From assembly GCA_030704615.1 (NCBI GenBank), contig CM060731.1, positions 33,914,001 through 33,978,000 of the forward strand: 64,000 bases of DNA, written 5' to 3'. A model generated the notes under the pieces. That model was given only the letters and a program-made list of their open reading frames with translations. It searched no databases and was not told where the DNA came from. Position 1 is the stretch's first letter. Each line of letters starts with the position of its first letter. This document shows, piece after piece, positions 20,663 to 31,919 of the stretch. The position numbers were made by a program, and so were the translations under genes. Origin of the DNA: Takakia lepidozioides (taxonomy: Eukaryota; Streptophyta; Takakiopsida; Takakiales; Takakiaceae).

Positions 20663-22560
20663 CTAAGCTGAATGACAGTCATCTCCAATGCCAACCCAAT
20701 CTTGCGACAGCAATCTCAACTTGTCACGCTCCTGCCACAGTTCATTAATGGAGCTAATCAAAATACCATGATTTGTCATACTTGTGGCTCATGATTGGGA
20801 CCTTTAGATGTGTGATCAAGCTACGAACAGTGGCACACAAATTTCATGACGAGGGACCACCTTGAGAAATGACCAAGTCTGACAATTCTGATCTAAATAA
20901 CACATTCATTGATTGGATATAGTTGAACGAAATGCAGCAATGCTGACAAGTCCATGAAGAGATGGATTGTACCCCTTCCAGAGCAAATAGAGAAGCTTGG
21001 ATGAGATTACTTTTGGCAATAGTTTCTGCGTGAGCCCTTTGCAGCATAGCTAGTTTACTTTCTGTGTCATGCACTTCAGACACCACCATTTGATGCTCCA
21101 ACTTCAACTGCCACCACCACAATGTTAGTCCCTTTCCGATCATAGAGAAAGAAGACTCTGGCCAAAACCAGTGTAACTAAGAGCCACTTCACTCCATGGC
21201 CACCCCATTCCAATTACATCAAAAATAGGAGACAGGAATATCCAAACTTACATGGACCTTTGCCACTTCTAACAACTTGGCTGCACCCCCATGACAAAAC
21301 TCTTTGGAACTAAAATCATGGGACTTGGTCAAAGTTTATGTATAGTTGACTTGTTGGCAACTGTAAACTGCTATACCATGACATGCTCAAACAGACCTGA
21401 CTTTGGGTTAACCCATACCTCCTCTTTGAAAGCTCATAGCCCTAACAATCCTCATTTTGCAGGCAAGTATTACCATTTGAAGCCTCTCTTGAGCATCTTT
21501 TTGCTTCAATTGCGACTTCTCCAGTATGCGGTTAGTTGCTGCCAGCTCCCCTTCCAGTCTCTGCATCAACCAATCATAGGCATCCAAATATTTCAAACTA
21601 AAAGGAGCCATGATGTACTCTTTGATTGTTAGCAGTGAACATTTGATGTGATGTATGCTTCAAGCATGGCCCTGTAGATGCTCTTAGCCATTTACATGGT
21701 TGTCCCCCACCCTGATACGAAAGGAGACACTGCTCAGTTATGCCAATCATGGGTGATTGAGTGTTGATTCCAAAGGCTGGCATTGACATTAGTTTAGTGG
21801 AACTTATTTCAGCACTGTAATGTAGCCATTTGCGCATGACACACGTAACAAACAACTGTTGCTGGACTGCCAATCACACTGTCATGGAAAAGGGAGGAGG
21901 AAAGGGAAAAGTGAGTAGCTCTCCTAGAAACTGAAATGCCGACCTCACTGTTGGTTCAAGGCCAGGATGTGTTGACAAAACACAAACCATTGACAGCAGC
22001 AACGGAAATTCTTATGGTTGTTCCTCGTGAATTTGCCAATGTCATATAACATTGAGGTATAGTGCCTTCCCATTGCTAAACCTTTCAGATCTGGTCATGG
22101 GGTTTCCATCTAACAGGTATAGATCCTAAATCTCATTGCTTGAAAAACACCACGACACAGGGAGTGAGTGCGGATGTAGGGGCTGGCATTAACTAGAATT
22201 ATTACATCGATTCCAGCGCTACTTATGTAACCCAGTCTGTATGACACATTGCAAGTCACATATTGAGGAGGCCACTGAAGATAGAGAGAGAGTAGGTTAG
22301 ATGATGGCTAGTACATTCTTATGAAGGTGTAATTGGATCTTACTTGGTTTTGCTAGTTTCCTGCCTTCCGTCATGCAATATCTGGCACCGTATCTGAGCT
22401 TGAGAGTGCCTCTCTGAGAACCCAACCCTCTCCACGTCTGCTTGCTGCAACGTCTTTTGTAAGGACAGGATATTGGTGATCATTCTCTGCAAGGAAATAT
22501 TCAAAGTCTGGGACAAGATCTTTTTGACGGCAATACGGACCGGGGGGTGGACCAACAGGG
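20663..22560 (-). CDS. Coiled-coil protein, several exons, family unknown
   Basis: Exons 21474-21560 (29 codons) and 20973-21107 (45 codons) are both phase 0, with good AG acceptors and GT donors. Joined, they form a heptad-rich helix: RLEGELAATNRILEKSQLK, then LEHQMVVSEVHDTESKLAML and AHAETIAKSNLIQASLFALE. A last exon at 20663-20753 reads SSINELWQERDKLRLLSQDW and stops at TAG. An upstream block (22342-22500) reads RMITNILSLQKTLQQADVER. Phases between the first and second and before the last exon do not match, so small exons are missing. No domain beyond coiled coil is visible. The open frame beyond 22640 is LINE tail and not part of the gene. Confidence 0.5.
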
Positions 22561-22640
22561 CCCCCTTCAATGCGCGCCTTCTTTCGATGAACTGCTGTAT
22601 GCACAGCCACACACTGTGACACAAGATATCAGTCCCCTCT

Positions 22641-22715
22641 TTCTCTCGCCTCCGGGCCCAGGGTCTATGGCCACAAGGCTCCGGCAAGCAACGTCTTATG
22701 GGTACATTCTTCTGT
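22641..22715 (+). mobile_element. LINE type A 3' tail fragment
   Basis: GGTCTATGGCCACAAGGCT and CAAGCAACGTCTTATGGGTA repeat the tail at 43705-43745. It explains the N-terminal end of an otherwise misleading minus-strand frame. Confidence 0.65.
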
Positions 22716-22793
22716 CCCTCCTAGAAGATAAAGCGGTGCATGTGAGAGAGCTGACTTTAATATATGGCTAAGTTATCTGTTCTGCCAACAGAG

Positions 22794-23043
22794 GCTCGAG
22801 ACAGGAACTGAAAGGAAGTTGACATTGCAACATCTGGAAAAGAAATTTAAAAACAGACTTAGCAAGATCATGGAGTTGTTCGTGCAGGATGAAAAGGAGC
22901 TGGAAGAAGGGCTCGAAGATTACAATACCCAGTACTGGCAGTACTGTACCTCTGAGATCAGCAAATTAGAAGCTTTTTTTTGGTTTGGGATGAGACGAGA
23001 GCAATCTGAGCTAGAAGATCGCATCTACATTACTCTGTCTTGA
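22794..23043 (+). CDS. Single coiled-coil exon, gene unknown
   Basis: After CTGCCAACAG the plus strand opens RLETGTERKLTLQHLEKKFK, KIMELFVQDEKELEEGLEDY and SKLEAFFWFGMRREQSELED, then stops at TGA (23043). Composition is helical and charged. It could be the last exon of a gene to the left, but no preceding exon could be identified on this strand. Confidence 0.35.
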
Positions 23044-24430
23044 ACGAGGCCGGAGGGTTGTTTCAAAGTTTGATTTGAAAGTTTTTGAGATATATTCTCT
23101 ATCACTGTCCAACAAATTGCATCGGATACTGATTATGGAAGGGTATTGGAACCAGCGATGATAGGCGCTAAAACTAGTATAGTTCCTACCCTGGGGAGAG
23201 GCTACAAGAAATCAGGTTACCTACACGTTCCCCTTCCGCACAGATGGACCACAGGAGTGCTTGAGGAGGCTTGCTGGATTTTTGCTGGTCCTGTGCAGCA
23301 TGTCTAGTAGTTCGACATGCTTCCAACCCCCAGCCCCCTTGCTGAGCAACTTGCATCTCCACTTCCAGTTCTCTGTCTCCTCATGGGCTTGACCAACCTG
23401 CCCCAATTACAATGTGGACCAGATGCCAGGGCACATAGGCCGGATGCAGCCATGTATCTCCAACATCAATCTCTGTTATATACATTTCTCCCCCTGCTGT
23501 GCACCCCAATGGACAAATCACTCCACTACCAGGCAGCATACATGGACCAGAGCAGTGCTTGCGAAAGCCTGCTGGCTTTTTGCTGGGGCCGTACAATGTA
23601 CATGCAATCCATATTCCGTTGTGCAGCAAGTACCGGGACACAAAAGGAGCCAACGGCTTGATGTGATGGCAGGAGCTTGCTGGTCTCACACATATGTGCA
23701 AAGTACCTACTATGGGAATTACACCCCTCCCCCCCCCCCTACTGGGGTCAGTTCCCTCAGCTCCTGTTTCAGTGCCCTCACTTGTTCATACCCTCCCCCC
23801 CACCTCTCCACTCTATTTACCTATTTCACATCTACTAGTCTGGCATTTGTCTACTTTCCACTCTGCAACTGTGGGATCAAGTGCGTTACTAAAACCGTCA
23901 TTCAAAAATTATGCTTTACACATTCCAGACCACTCCACTCTTCACCAAAAGTCCCCCATTTCAGGGGACAAAGTGGACTACTCAAATATATTCAAACATG
24001 ATTTCGCAATACATACTCAAATAATTTGCGTTGCATCAAACCAGTCATGTCAAAAATATTTAGTTTCAAGAATTCAGACATGAATCTACACTATATTCTC
24101 AGACTATCTTGGCTGAAACAAAGCAGTTCTGTACAAAATTTCTGACATAACCACAAAATGAAACAGGTCCTGCGCCCTTCAAGTACTCCATCTGTGCCTG
24201 CAAATACATATAAAATACCAAAACACATAACTTAGAAACAACAATAAGTGTTAGAAATATTCTTCAACATCTCCTCTTGCTCTTGTTCTCCTTTCGTTCT
24301 CTCATTCAGTTTGCACATCCACTGGAAATTTCGACCATAAGTCCGCACCACGACCATCATCTTCTGCAAAATAATCACAATCACATATCAAGATTGTGCA
24401 AATATGTATAGAAGCAAATAAAATGTTGAC
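23044..24430. other. No gene seen; internal duplication
   Basis: Two related stretches (23236-23310 and 23540-23615) share GGACCA-AG-AGTGCTTG and GCCTGCTGGCTTTTTGCTGG. Otherwise only short frames. Confidence 0.45.
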
Positions 24431-25197
24431 TCACTCAGTGGGAGATGCAGTTGGCTCTCCCTTCTCGGAGTAGAACTGGTATCTGATCTTTGCGCGGACA
24501 AAAATCGCGCAGACCACGAAGGCTTGGTGAAAGGTGAAATGTGACCCCAGGCGTACATCTACCACTATGGACTCATCATACTGGTAGTGGATGTCGTATG
24601 AGAGTAGCTTGTACACATCACGAAGCTCTTTGAATATTTGATGCCGCTGGTGCTCAGGAACCCGTCTTATTTTTAACGCAATTCTAAGGGTCCTCATGAA
24701 CTCCTGATCGCCCACAGTGAGCTCACGGATATTGGTTGTAGCGGATCCGTGGTCTGATATTCGCCCACTTGCCACCGATTTCTCCGCCCAATGCTCTGGG
24801 CATTTGGAAACACAATTCGTAAATATTAATACAAGTGGAGTTTAAAATTAGACATAGCAAAAACTTCAATAAATTTCAATTGTTGCAGCGCACTCACCCA
24901 TGGCGTAGAATAAACCGGCAACATCCTATCCACCCAAGCCACCGTCCTCTTCAATTCAATCTTCATCTCAGCAGCCCTCAAATCAGCCTTCTTCAATTCA
25001 ATCTTCAGCTCTGAGACCTCAGCAGCCCTCAAATCCGCCTTAATCTTCAGCTCTGAGACCTCAACAGCGAGTTCCTGAACCTTCTTGTACAGAGGCTCGA
25101 ATGGTACATCCTCGGAGCTGAACAACCTAGATGGCACCAATCTTCGCAAACCCAAAGCATGAAAGCGCACTGAAATCTCCCGCATGGCCGCCATCAT
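24431..25197 (-). CDS. Small coiled-coil protein, probably mitochondrial
   Basis: Exon 1 (24898-25197) starts at ATG ATG GCG and encodes MMAAMREISVRFHALGLRRL and PSRLFSSED, an Arg-rich leader typical of mitochondrial targeting. It is followed by a coiled coil with an internal repeat (VSELKIKADLRAAE, VSELKIELKKADLRAAE). It ends TGG|GTGAGT. Exon 2 (24431-24793) begins after CCCAGAG and continues in phase: HWAEKSVASGR, NIRELTVGDQEFMRTL, RHQIFKELRDVYKLLSYDI, HQAFVVCAIFVRAKIRYQFY, stop. The product is 220 residues. The N-terminal Met pair was chosen because the frame upstream has no leader character. The C-terminal domain is not recognised. Organelle location is inferred from composition only. Confidence 0.65.
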
Positions 25198-26620
25198 CTT
25201 GCAGTTGCTTACACATGTCAATATGGAAAGTAGAAGTGGTGATTGAACATAGACCCCTACTCTCAATCAAATTGCCAACTGAACTGTGCTAAGTTCCTTG
25301 TCAAAGGTGAGGTGGTCTTATTGGGTGACTTCAATGCCATGTAAGTAAAAAGAAAGTCCTAAATCCATACCTGTACAACCCATTAATACTCCATCTATAC
25401 CAGACTGCAGCGGAAGAGAAAACCTGGTCTAAATGGATTATTTGACTTCTTGTTTTGAAGTAGCATGCTAACTGTCTTTCTTAACTATCGTCCCAGGTAG
25501 GTGGTGGCCTTCCTTTGATCGTCCTCTTCATCTTCTTCTGCCTTTGTTTTTGGTATCGTGCACTGCTCGCATATGACACTGCAGAGCTGCTTACTTCATA
25601 CTTCAGGTGATATCCTGCTTTGCTTCCATGCTAACAAGTCGATCTTACATGGGTGTGCAGACAATCTGGTGGACGGACTGCCCTCTACTAGCTGTGATCA
25701 ACCTCTACTTCTAATCTTCCCGGCATGTTAGTGGAATCGCTCAAGCTTCATTCTACGTGGATACAACTTGCACGCTGGATCCTAAGCTCAATGATCCTTA
25801 TCACCCCTTATGATGCTAGCTAAACATGACCATTCCTACTTCAAATCTCACATGATTCACATGCCCCATACTTTATCACAATCAACGCAGTCTTTACTTC
25901 AGAGCCGAAAACTAGAACAAAAAGAGAGAGATCACCATCCAGTCTCCACTACTCTTATACTTGGGCTGATCCCTAACTCCACCTTATCCCGCCGTCTCCT
26001 TCACGTGATTATTAAATAGCAAGTCAACAATATTTAAGATCCTACAGCTTTTGGACATCAAGTATGGCGGCCACCGGGTCTTATCCCCCTCTGTGCCACA
26101 GGCCCATCAACTTCTAAAAACATACGATTCCCACGTGTTTTGTTTCTCAACCACTCTTTTAGCTGCATGCCACTTGCTAATATTTAATATGGCCACCCTG
26201 TTCCTAAATTACTGCTACATCTCCTTTATTTCCGCGATTTCATCCCATCAATGATAACTTGATCTCACATTTCATCCCTCTGCCAACCCGTCATTCATCT
26301 GGTACTCAATCCATGTTTGAATGAAAAATTGGCGATTTCATCCGCTTCTCCTTAATGAAAAGTCGCGACTTCATTGCATCCTTGAGCCCCACAAACCCTA
26401 CGTGCTTTGTCTGTTTCTTGCATGCCTTCCGTGTTTTGCTCATCACCTCCCTTCGACCTACAGCCCCACCATTGGGCCTTTTGGTGAGGATGAACTGAAT
26501 TTCTAATGGAAGACGGTCAAATAAACAGAAAAACACAGCCACAGTAGAGATTGTGGGCAAGACACAATGCGAGTCAGAAAATGAGCGGGAAGATATATTT
26601 TACAAAACAGAGAGACGTAC
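25198..26620. other. No gene seen
   Basis: Short frames only. Near 26270-26340 there are two TTCATCTGGTACTC and TTTCATCC half-sites like those at 14.5-15 kb. Confidence 0.45.
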
Positions 26621-26800
26621 GTTGCGGAAAGAAAGTGGATGAAGATCTTGGCACTTTCAGAGAAGGCAAGAAGAGCATCCTTAATCACAGGAATATCCTT
26701 CTCTCCTCCCAGTGCGCATGGGCGAGCTCCGCAAGCTTCCCTTTCACAATTCTCTTCACATTGGCCTGCGGTAGGTCTCGCTCTCTGGCCCTGCTGCCAT
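26621..26800 (-). pseudogene. Histone-fold (NF-YB/Pol epsilon subunit 3-like) gene fragment
   Basis: On the minus strand the pieces MAAGPESE, DLPQANVKRIVKGKLAEL and KDIPVIKDALLAFSESAKIF, IHFLSA follow the histone-fold subunit of DNA polymerase epsilon in plants (DPB4, related to NF-YB). They lie in three different frames, with one-base shifts near 26775 and 26690. The block ends at a GTACGT donor, but no following exon (the helix with the DVLKAL-type motif) was found. In the family this subunit pairs with an NF-YC-like partner and binds DNA at replication forks. The two shifts suggest a dead copy; base-calling errors are the alternative. Confidence 0.6.
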
Positions 26801-27199
26801 CCCTCCTCCCCTCTTCTCTCCCTCTTCCCTTGCAGACTTCTCTTCTCCCAACATCTCTTGTACAGGAAGCTCCCCATCATGACCTGAGGGGGTTTGACAT
26901 AGACCTAATTGACAGACAAAATGGTTTAGGATGGGAACATGTTCTCTGTTCCCAATCAAAATGAGACGTTCAGACCCGGATCCGCTCCGGCCCACTTCGT
27001 CTCCTTCTTCGCTTCCTTGTTGAACCGTCTGCCTCCGAGCGTGTGGTAATTCTCCACAGAAACTGCTCGCATAGATGCCAATCTGATGGATCCGGGTGCA
27101 CTGAAAACTCGAAAAGACAACAAATGGGGAGGAGTTTCTTGCAGACGGAATCGGAAGCTTTCACTCGTGATTGGGTGGGAAAGACTACTCAGTCACTTT

Positions 27200-27208
27200 C
27201 CCCCCCCC

Positions 27209-27257
<49 letters not shown>

Positions 27258-27290
27258 CTTTTTGTTTTTTCGTTGTTGCCCCCTCCCTCT
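27200..27290. repeat. Poly-C run (46 bases) with TTGTTGCCCCCTC
   Basis: C at 27200-27208, one A, then 46 C to 27255. The run continues as GGCTTTTTG, T-rich sequence and GTTGTTGCCCCCTC. The same order is seen at 15198-15240, so this is a repeat family and not chance. Frames through it code only proline or glycine. Confidence 0.85.
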
Positions 27291-28700
27291 CTTCAATCTT
27301 GTTATTGTAATTTCCAATTTTTTCTTTATTTTAAAGAAAATAACATGTAGGAACTTCCCATATTTCCTTGTATCCAAATCCAAGTGGATTTAAACAGTGA
27401 ACAGGGATTCATGATTACAAAAATGTTTTGAAAAACATAAAGTTTAATCAGGATAACAAGGGGTACTCTTTATCCAATTATTTTTCTCATTGCCCCTAAT
27501 TTTGGTCTCTTGGAAGTTTGATCCTTGGACCAGTTAAATTTTATTTAATCTAAAGCCAGATAAATATCTGATATGATCCTCTACAATTGTTCACTATATT
27601 TTGTGTTCCTTGAGGTGTAATCCCTGGGCCATCTGAATACCACTTAAACCATTGGGTTTCGACCCCTGGACCACTGAAACTGGTAGGTGAAGCCCTCTGT
27701 GGCATCATGCTAGCACTAGTGGTGTGAAACAATGATGATTTATGCAAGTCGCCCTTGTTTAATCTGTAACATATCATGATATGATTATAGGGCAACATAC
27801 TGACTTACTTTTTGCCCCAAGTAAGCCTGTAACACATCATATTATGATGATGTACGTGGCAGCGTAACGGGGAGGCATACTCTTTCGTATGATCAAACGA
27901 GCTTTTGACGACTCTGTATCCTAAGGGTAACTTCCTGCTGTCAGAAATGAGATGCTCACAGGGAGGAGTTTGGACAAAGAATATGCAGACCACGGTGGTT
28001 TGTATAGCCCTACCTGATCATAAACGCATTGGTATGGTAAATGGTCCTAATAATGCGCAGTTCGCAACAATGTTCCCAATATTGCGCACCTGATTGCGCA
28101 GTTTGGATGAATGTTATACGTTATCATCCAGAACATTCCATCCACTTTCTACCTGTCACTTCCATGCATTCATCCACGCGCTTCATGCTTCTTGCTTCCC
28201 GCCTCTGCTCCCCACAGCTGATTGTCACGAGATCGGGCATTGCCATGGCGTGAACTCCATCGATCTGGCAGAGCAATTACATACAAGGTCTCCATCATAT
28301 CTTCATAAAAATGTTGCCATCACATTTTCCACAAAATATCCATGAAACAAGTCAATGCGGTTATGGAATCTGTCTCATATTCAAAATCGTGAACCTTACA
28401 TCTACAACAATGGAGCGACAATGAGGATGCAGCCACGAATGGTCAACTGGAAACAGCAGCGGCAACATCACAATTGATAGAACAAGGCACTGCTAATGAA
28501 GGCACCTTCTTCAACACATTTCAGCCTATTTTTCCTATTATCAGAGTTGTCCCTAAATTTTCATGTTGAATTCTGCAAGTTAGCTCGTTGGTGTAAGAGG
28601 GCCGGATTTCAAGCTCCAGATTACCTATGATGGAAGAATTTTTGTCGTTGAATGCCACCGCAACATATTTACTGACGTTAGCCTCTAGCTCCCAAACGGG
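27291..28700. other. No gene seen
   Basis: Only short frames. Two similar stretches (about 27760-27795 and 27822-27850) share AACATATCATGATATGAT / AACACATCATATTATGAT. Confidence 0.4.
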
Positions 28701-28990
28701 TCATGGCAGCAGGGTCAAAAAATGAATATTGCCGACCACGTAGCCCGCATTGGCATTGTCCTCTTCTTCTCTGCATCTGTTTATTGTTCTAAGGTAGACT
28801 CCCGCCCGCAATTTAGATTTTAGTCTAGTGCTGATTGTAGCTAGGCCCTTCAAATCATCCTTAAGGTCCTCAGCCATGTTGCAAGTTGAATAGATGTTTC
28901 TTGCTGTAGCGGCTTGGCTGTCAGTACCAACAAAAGCACAAGAATATGGGCTATGCACTGCACCTTCATGTTTTCATATGTACCGCCATC
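28701..28990 (-). mobile_element. LINE fragment type A
   Basis: The minus strand reads MAEDLKDDLKGLATISTRLK and SKLRAGVYLRTINRCREEED, then ANAGYVVGNIHFLTLLP. This corresponds to the GEDLKDDLKGLPTLGT and CPLCGQPEDNIHFL part of type A LINEs at 15.3 and 43.2 kb, with the cysteines lost. A short dead piece. Confidence 0.65.
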
Positions 28991-30459
28991 CTCCAATGGC
29001 TTTAGTGTGGATGGATCACGGTGAAACCTTTTGAAACCATCCATATCTTAAACCCTTCCCATTTTGACTACCATGTTTATCTCATAAGTGGTTTTGATGG
29101 GGGCCGTATCAAATCTGAGTACAGGTGGTGAAGCAGTTCAGGATTCCACATCTGTTTGAACTTCCTATCAGACCCAAAGTAAGTACTCATTGTGGTTAGC
29201 TCATTTTCAAGGGTATACTGTTTTTTCTCAATGCGGATCACTTTTATGATTGAATAATGTAAGAGTTTGACAGATTCTTTGAAATTGTGTGGCAGTAATC
29301 CACTAATATTCCCAAATAATCAAATCTGAAGGATGAATGTCTATATCTGGTCTCTGTCATTGAAGGATCAACATGTATTATGGCTACACAATCATGTAGC
29401 AGCAATCAGGACTAAGGGCCATCAGCCACCAGGAATTGCCAAGAAAGAAAGGCCCTTCAGGTTTAGATGAAAGTGAATCAAGGACCCAACTCTTGTTTGG
29501 AGAGATAGTGGGATAAATTCAAGAGTCACCAATTTGAAATTCCCTCCAGCCCTTGACAAAGGTAGAAGGAATCAATGTCACCATAGTCAAGAAACCGAAA
29601 TCACTACTAGGCCGTTCAATATGATTTGTCTATTGCTCATGTGTAGAGACTCTCTAACTTTTCCAGTGAATGGTTGCACTGGTGTCCGACTCATCATTTT
29701 GTCATATTGCCATACAATAATGATCCATGAATAATGAGATGCAGATGCAGAAGGGAACCGTGCAATCTGGACATCGAGAGAAACATTTATCCCTTTTAAC
29801 TGCCTCATGTGAGTTGTATATGCGCTTGAGTGTCCTCTGCCCTGCCTTGGCATTGGAGGTTATCTGAAGGTTTGAAGTGCCCATGCATTCATTCAGTAAG
29901 TTTGCAACGGAAGAGCAAGATCGTTGAGTGCAAGAATGTGGTCAAATTCACTGACACACATGTACAAACTATTACATATGTGGGTCTATATTTTACGTAG
30001 AAATTTATATATCTAAGTACAATGCACATACGTGCACTGAACATAAGGGCCATGCTGTCTATTGGGCAGGTTTTTCCAGCAAATCAAGAGAACTTCCACA
30101 AAAGTACAGACAAGGCATACTGGAAGGTAGTGGCACAACTGCTTCCCAATGAACTGTCAAGATTTCTATAGGTGAAGGGTCGCGGCAAAGATCTAAGGAC
30201 AGAAAAATTGGTGTGGAGGCCAACAAGGGTCCCAAGCTTGAAAAGCCTATGATTTAGGCCGCATGCGGCATGTCCTTCTGAAGCTGAAGCAAAATACAGG
30301 GTGGATCTGCTTGCCAATTGTTTGACGTGTGACAAGGGAGATGTATCCACTTTGTTTCTAGGTGTACATGTGCTAAGGGAAATAGGGTGAATAAGGTAGC
30401 ACAAAATGGTGAAAGCGTGCAAGGGGTCTTCTCCCTTAGTGTGGGGGAAGAGAGTTCAT
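28991..30459. other. No gene seen
   Basis: No recognisable protein or repeat structure. Confidence 0.4.
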
Positions 30460-31903
30460 CTTGTCATGACACCTGCCCCGAGATTCAAACGAAAATGTAA
30501 GGAGCGTGGCAAGTGGACAGAAGAATCAATGAAAGAAGCTCTCAAAAGCATTCAGTCAGGGCAAATGGGTAGGAAACTTGGCCCACCCACTGCTTTGAGA
30601 CCAGATGAACTGTTGAAATGGTGTGAGGATATGCAAGTTGTAGCCTATTGTGTATCTTTGCAGATGTTAAAAAGCAAAGTCAAGCAAATTTGTGAAGGTC
30701 GTTCCACACCTTTCAAAGCTGGAATGCCCGGGAATAAGTGGTGGAGGTTTTTCCAATTGAGGTTGCGGACGCCACAAGGACTCGATGCTAAGAGAGCAAA
30801 GAATGTGAGTCCAGAGCGATGTAGTCCTTCTACCAGTTCATTGGTGAAACATATGCCAGGTCCAAGTTCTTACCATCTCATGTATGGAATGTCGACGAAA
30901 CAGGACTTTCAGCAAGCATAAAGATTGGTAGAGCCAAAGTCATTGCAAGGAAAGGAAGCAAGGAAGTTTTGACTAGGAGTTCTGGTCGAGAATGGCTGAC
31001 AGTTGTAGTTTGCATCAACGCAAGTGGACAACGGATACCATCTCAATACATTTTTATCTGGAAATTCAATTCGTGAGAACTATATCATCAATTGCGTTGC
31101 AGGGGCAAGAATGAGTGTATAGCCAAGTGGGTGGATGACTTGTTCATTGAGTGGTTAAAGCACTTTCAGTAGTCCGTGCCTGGAGGAGTAAGTCCTGACA
31201 ACCCACAAATTTTTCTCCTGTTGGATGGCTCTGGAAGCCATCTCACAGAGGAGGCTGTGAAAATTACGCGAGATATGGGTTTACAAGTGGCCCTACTACC
31301 CCCTCACACTTCACATAGGCTTCAACCATTGGATGTGCCAGTCTTTCGAGCATTCAAGCTGAGGTTCGGCCAGCTGCGGGAAGAGATGATTGCAGCAAAC
31401 CCAAAGTGGTTGAATGGCAATGGCAATAAGGTGGCATTGGCAACTTTGGCATCTCAGGCCCTCGAGGCAGCTTGCACTATGGAGAACGTTAAAGCAGGGT
31501 TCCGCAAAACAGGGATATTTCCATTAGATCCACATAGTCTCATATGGGCCCAAGTACAATATTTGACTCCAATGACCTTGACAGGGGTTCAACCTCAAGT
31601 TCAGGGCATCGTGAAGACTCGGGGTCTGACAAAGAATCAACCCATGAGAGCCCTTTTAATGACAACATTGAAAATCCACCAGAGTCTCTCTTGGACATGA
31701 TGGTCTTTAGTGAAGAAGAAGAGTTATCACAACGTGTGTCACAGCTTAGCATTGATGAGCCTAGGCCGACACTTGTGGATCTTGTTACATTACCAAGCCT
31801 CCCACCACCTCGTATAGAGAAGATCGAGGGCAGACTATTGCATCGCAAGCGTGCATCACTGGCTCGAAGTATGAGGAGTACTCTGATTGGGCATTTTTTA
31901 TAG
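30460..31903 (+). pseudogene. Pogo/Tigger-like DDE transposase, frameshifted
   Basis: Pieces in order: a short Psq-type helix-turn-helix start (KWTEESMKEALKSIQSGQ), a CENP-B-like part (PFKAGMPGNKWWRFFQLR, AKNVSPERC), then in another frame WNVDETGLS with the first catalytic Asp, GREWLTVVVCINASGQRIPS, then FLLLDGSGSH with the second Asp, PPHTSHRLQPLDVPVFRAF with the third, and a Ser-rich tail. The frame changes near 30835, and a TAG lies at about 31170. Part of the DNA-binding helix-turn-helix is missing. Pogo-type transposases cut and paste elements at TA sites. The copy is dead, and its end abuts an oppositely oriented hAT remnant. Confidence 0.8.
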
Positions 31904-31919
31904 AAACCGATCTCATATC

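Noticed and set aside
22340-22687. Minus-strand ORF starting MPEPCGHRPW
   Set aside because: Its N-terminal third is the reverse reading of a LINE tail; only the coiled-coil part is kept.
24302-24363. Third exon of the mitochondrial-type coiled-coil gene (DDGRGADLW)
   Set aside because: Splicing with the available GT and AG sites puts it out of frame after one residue, so the stop at 24431 is used.
27086-27393. Proline- or glycine-rich ORFs at the poly-C run
   Set aside because: Produced only by the homopolymer.
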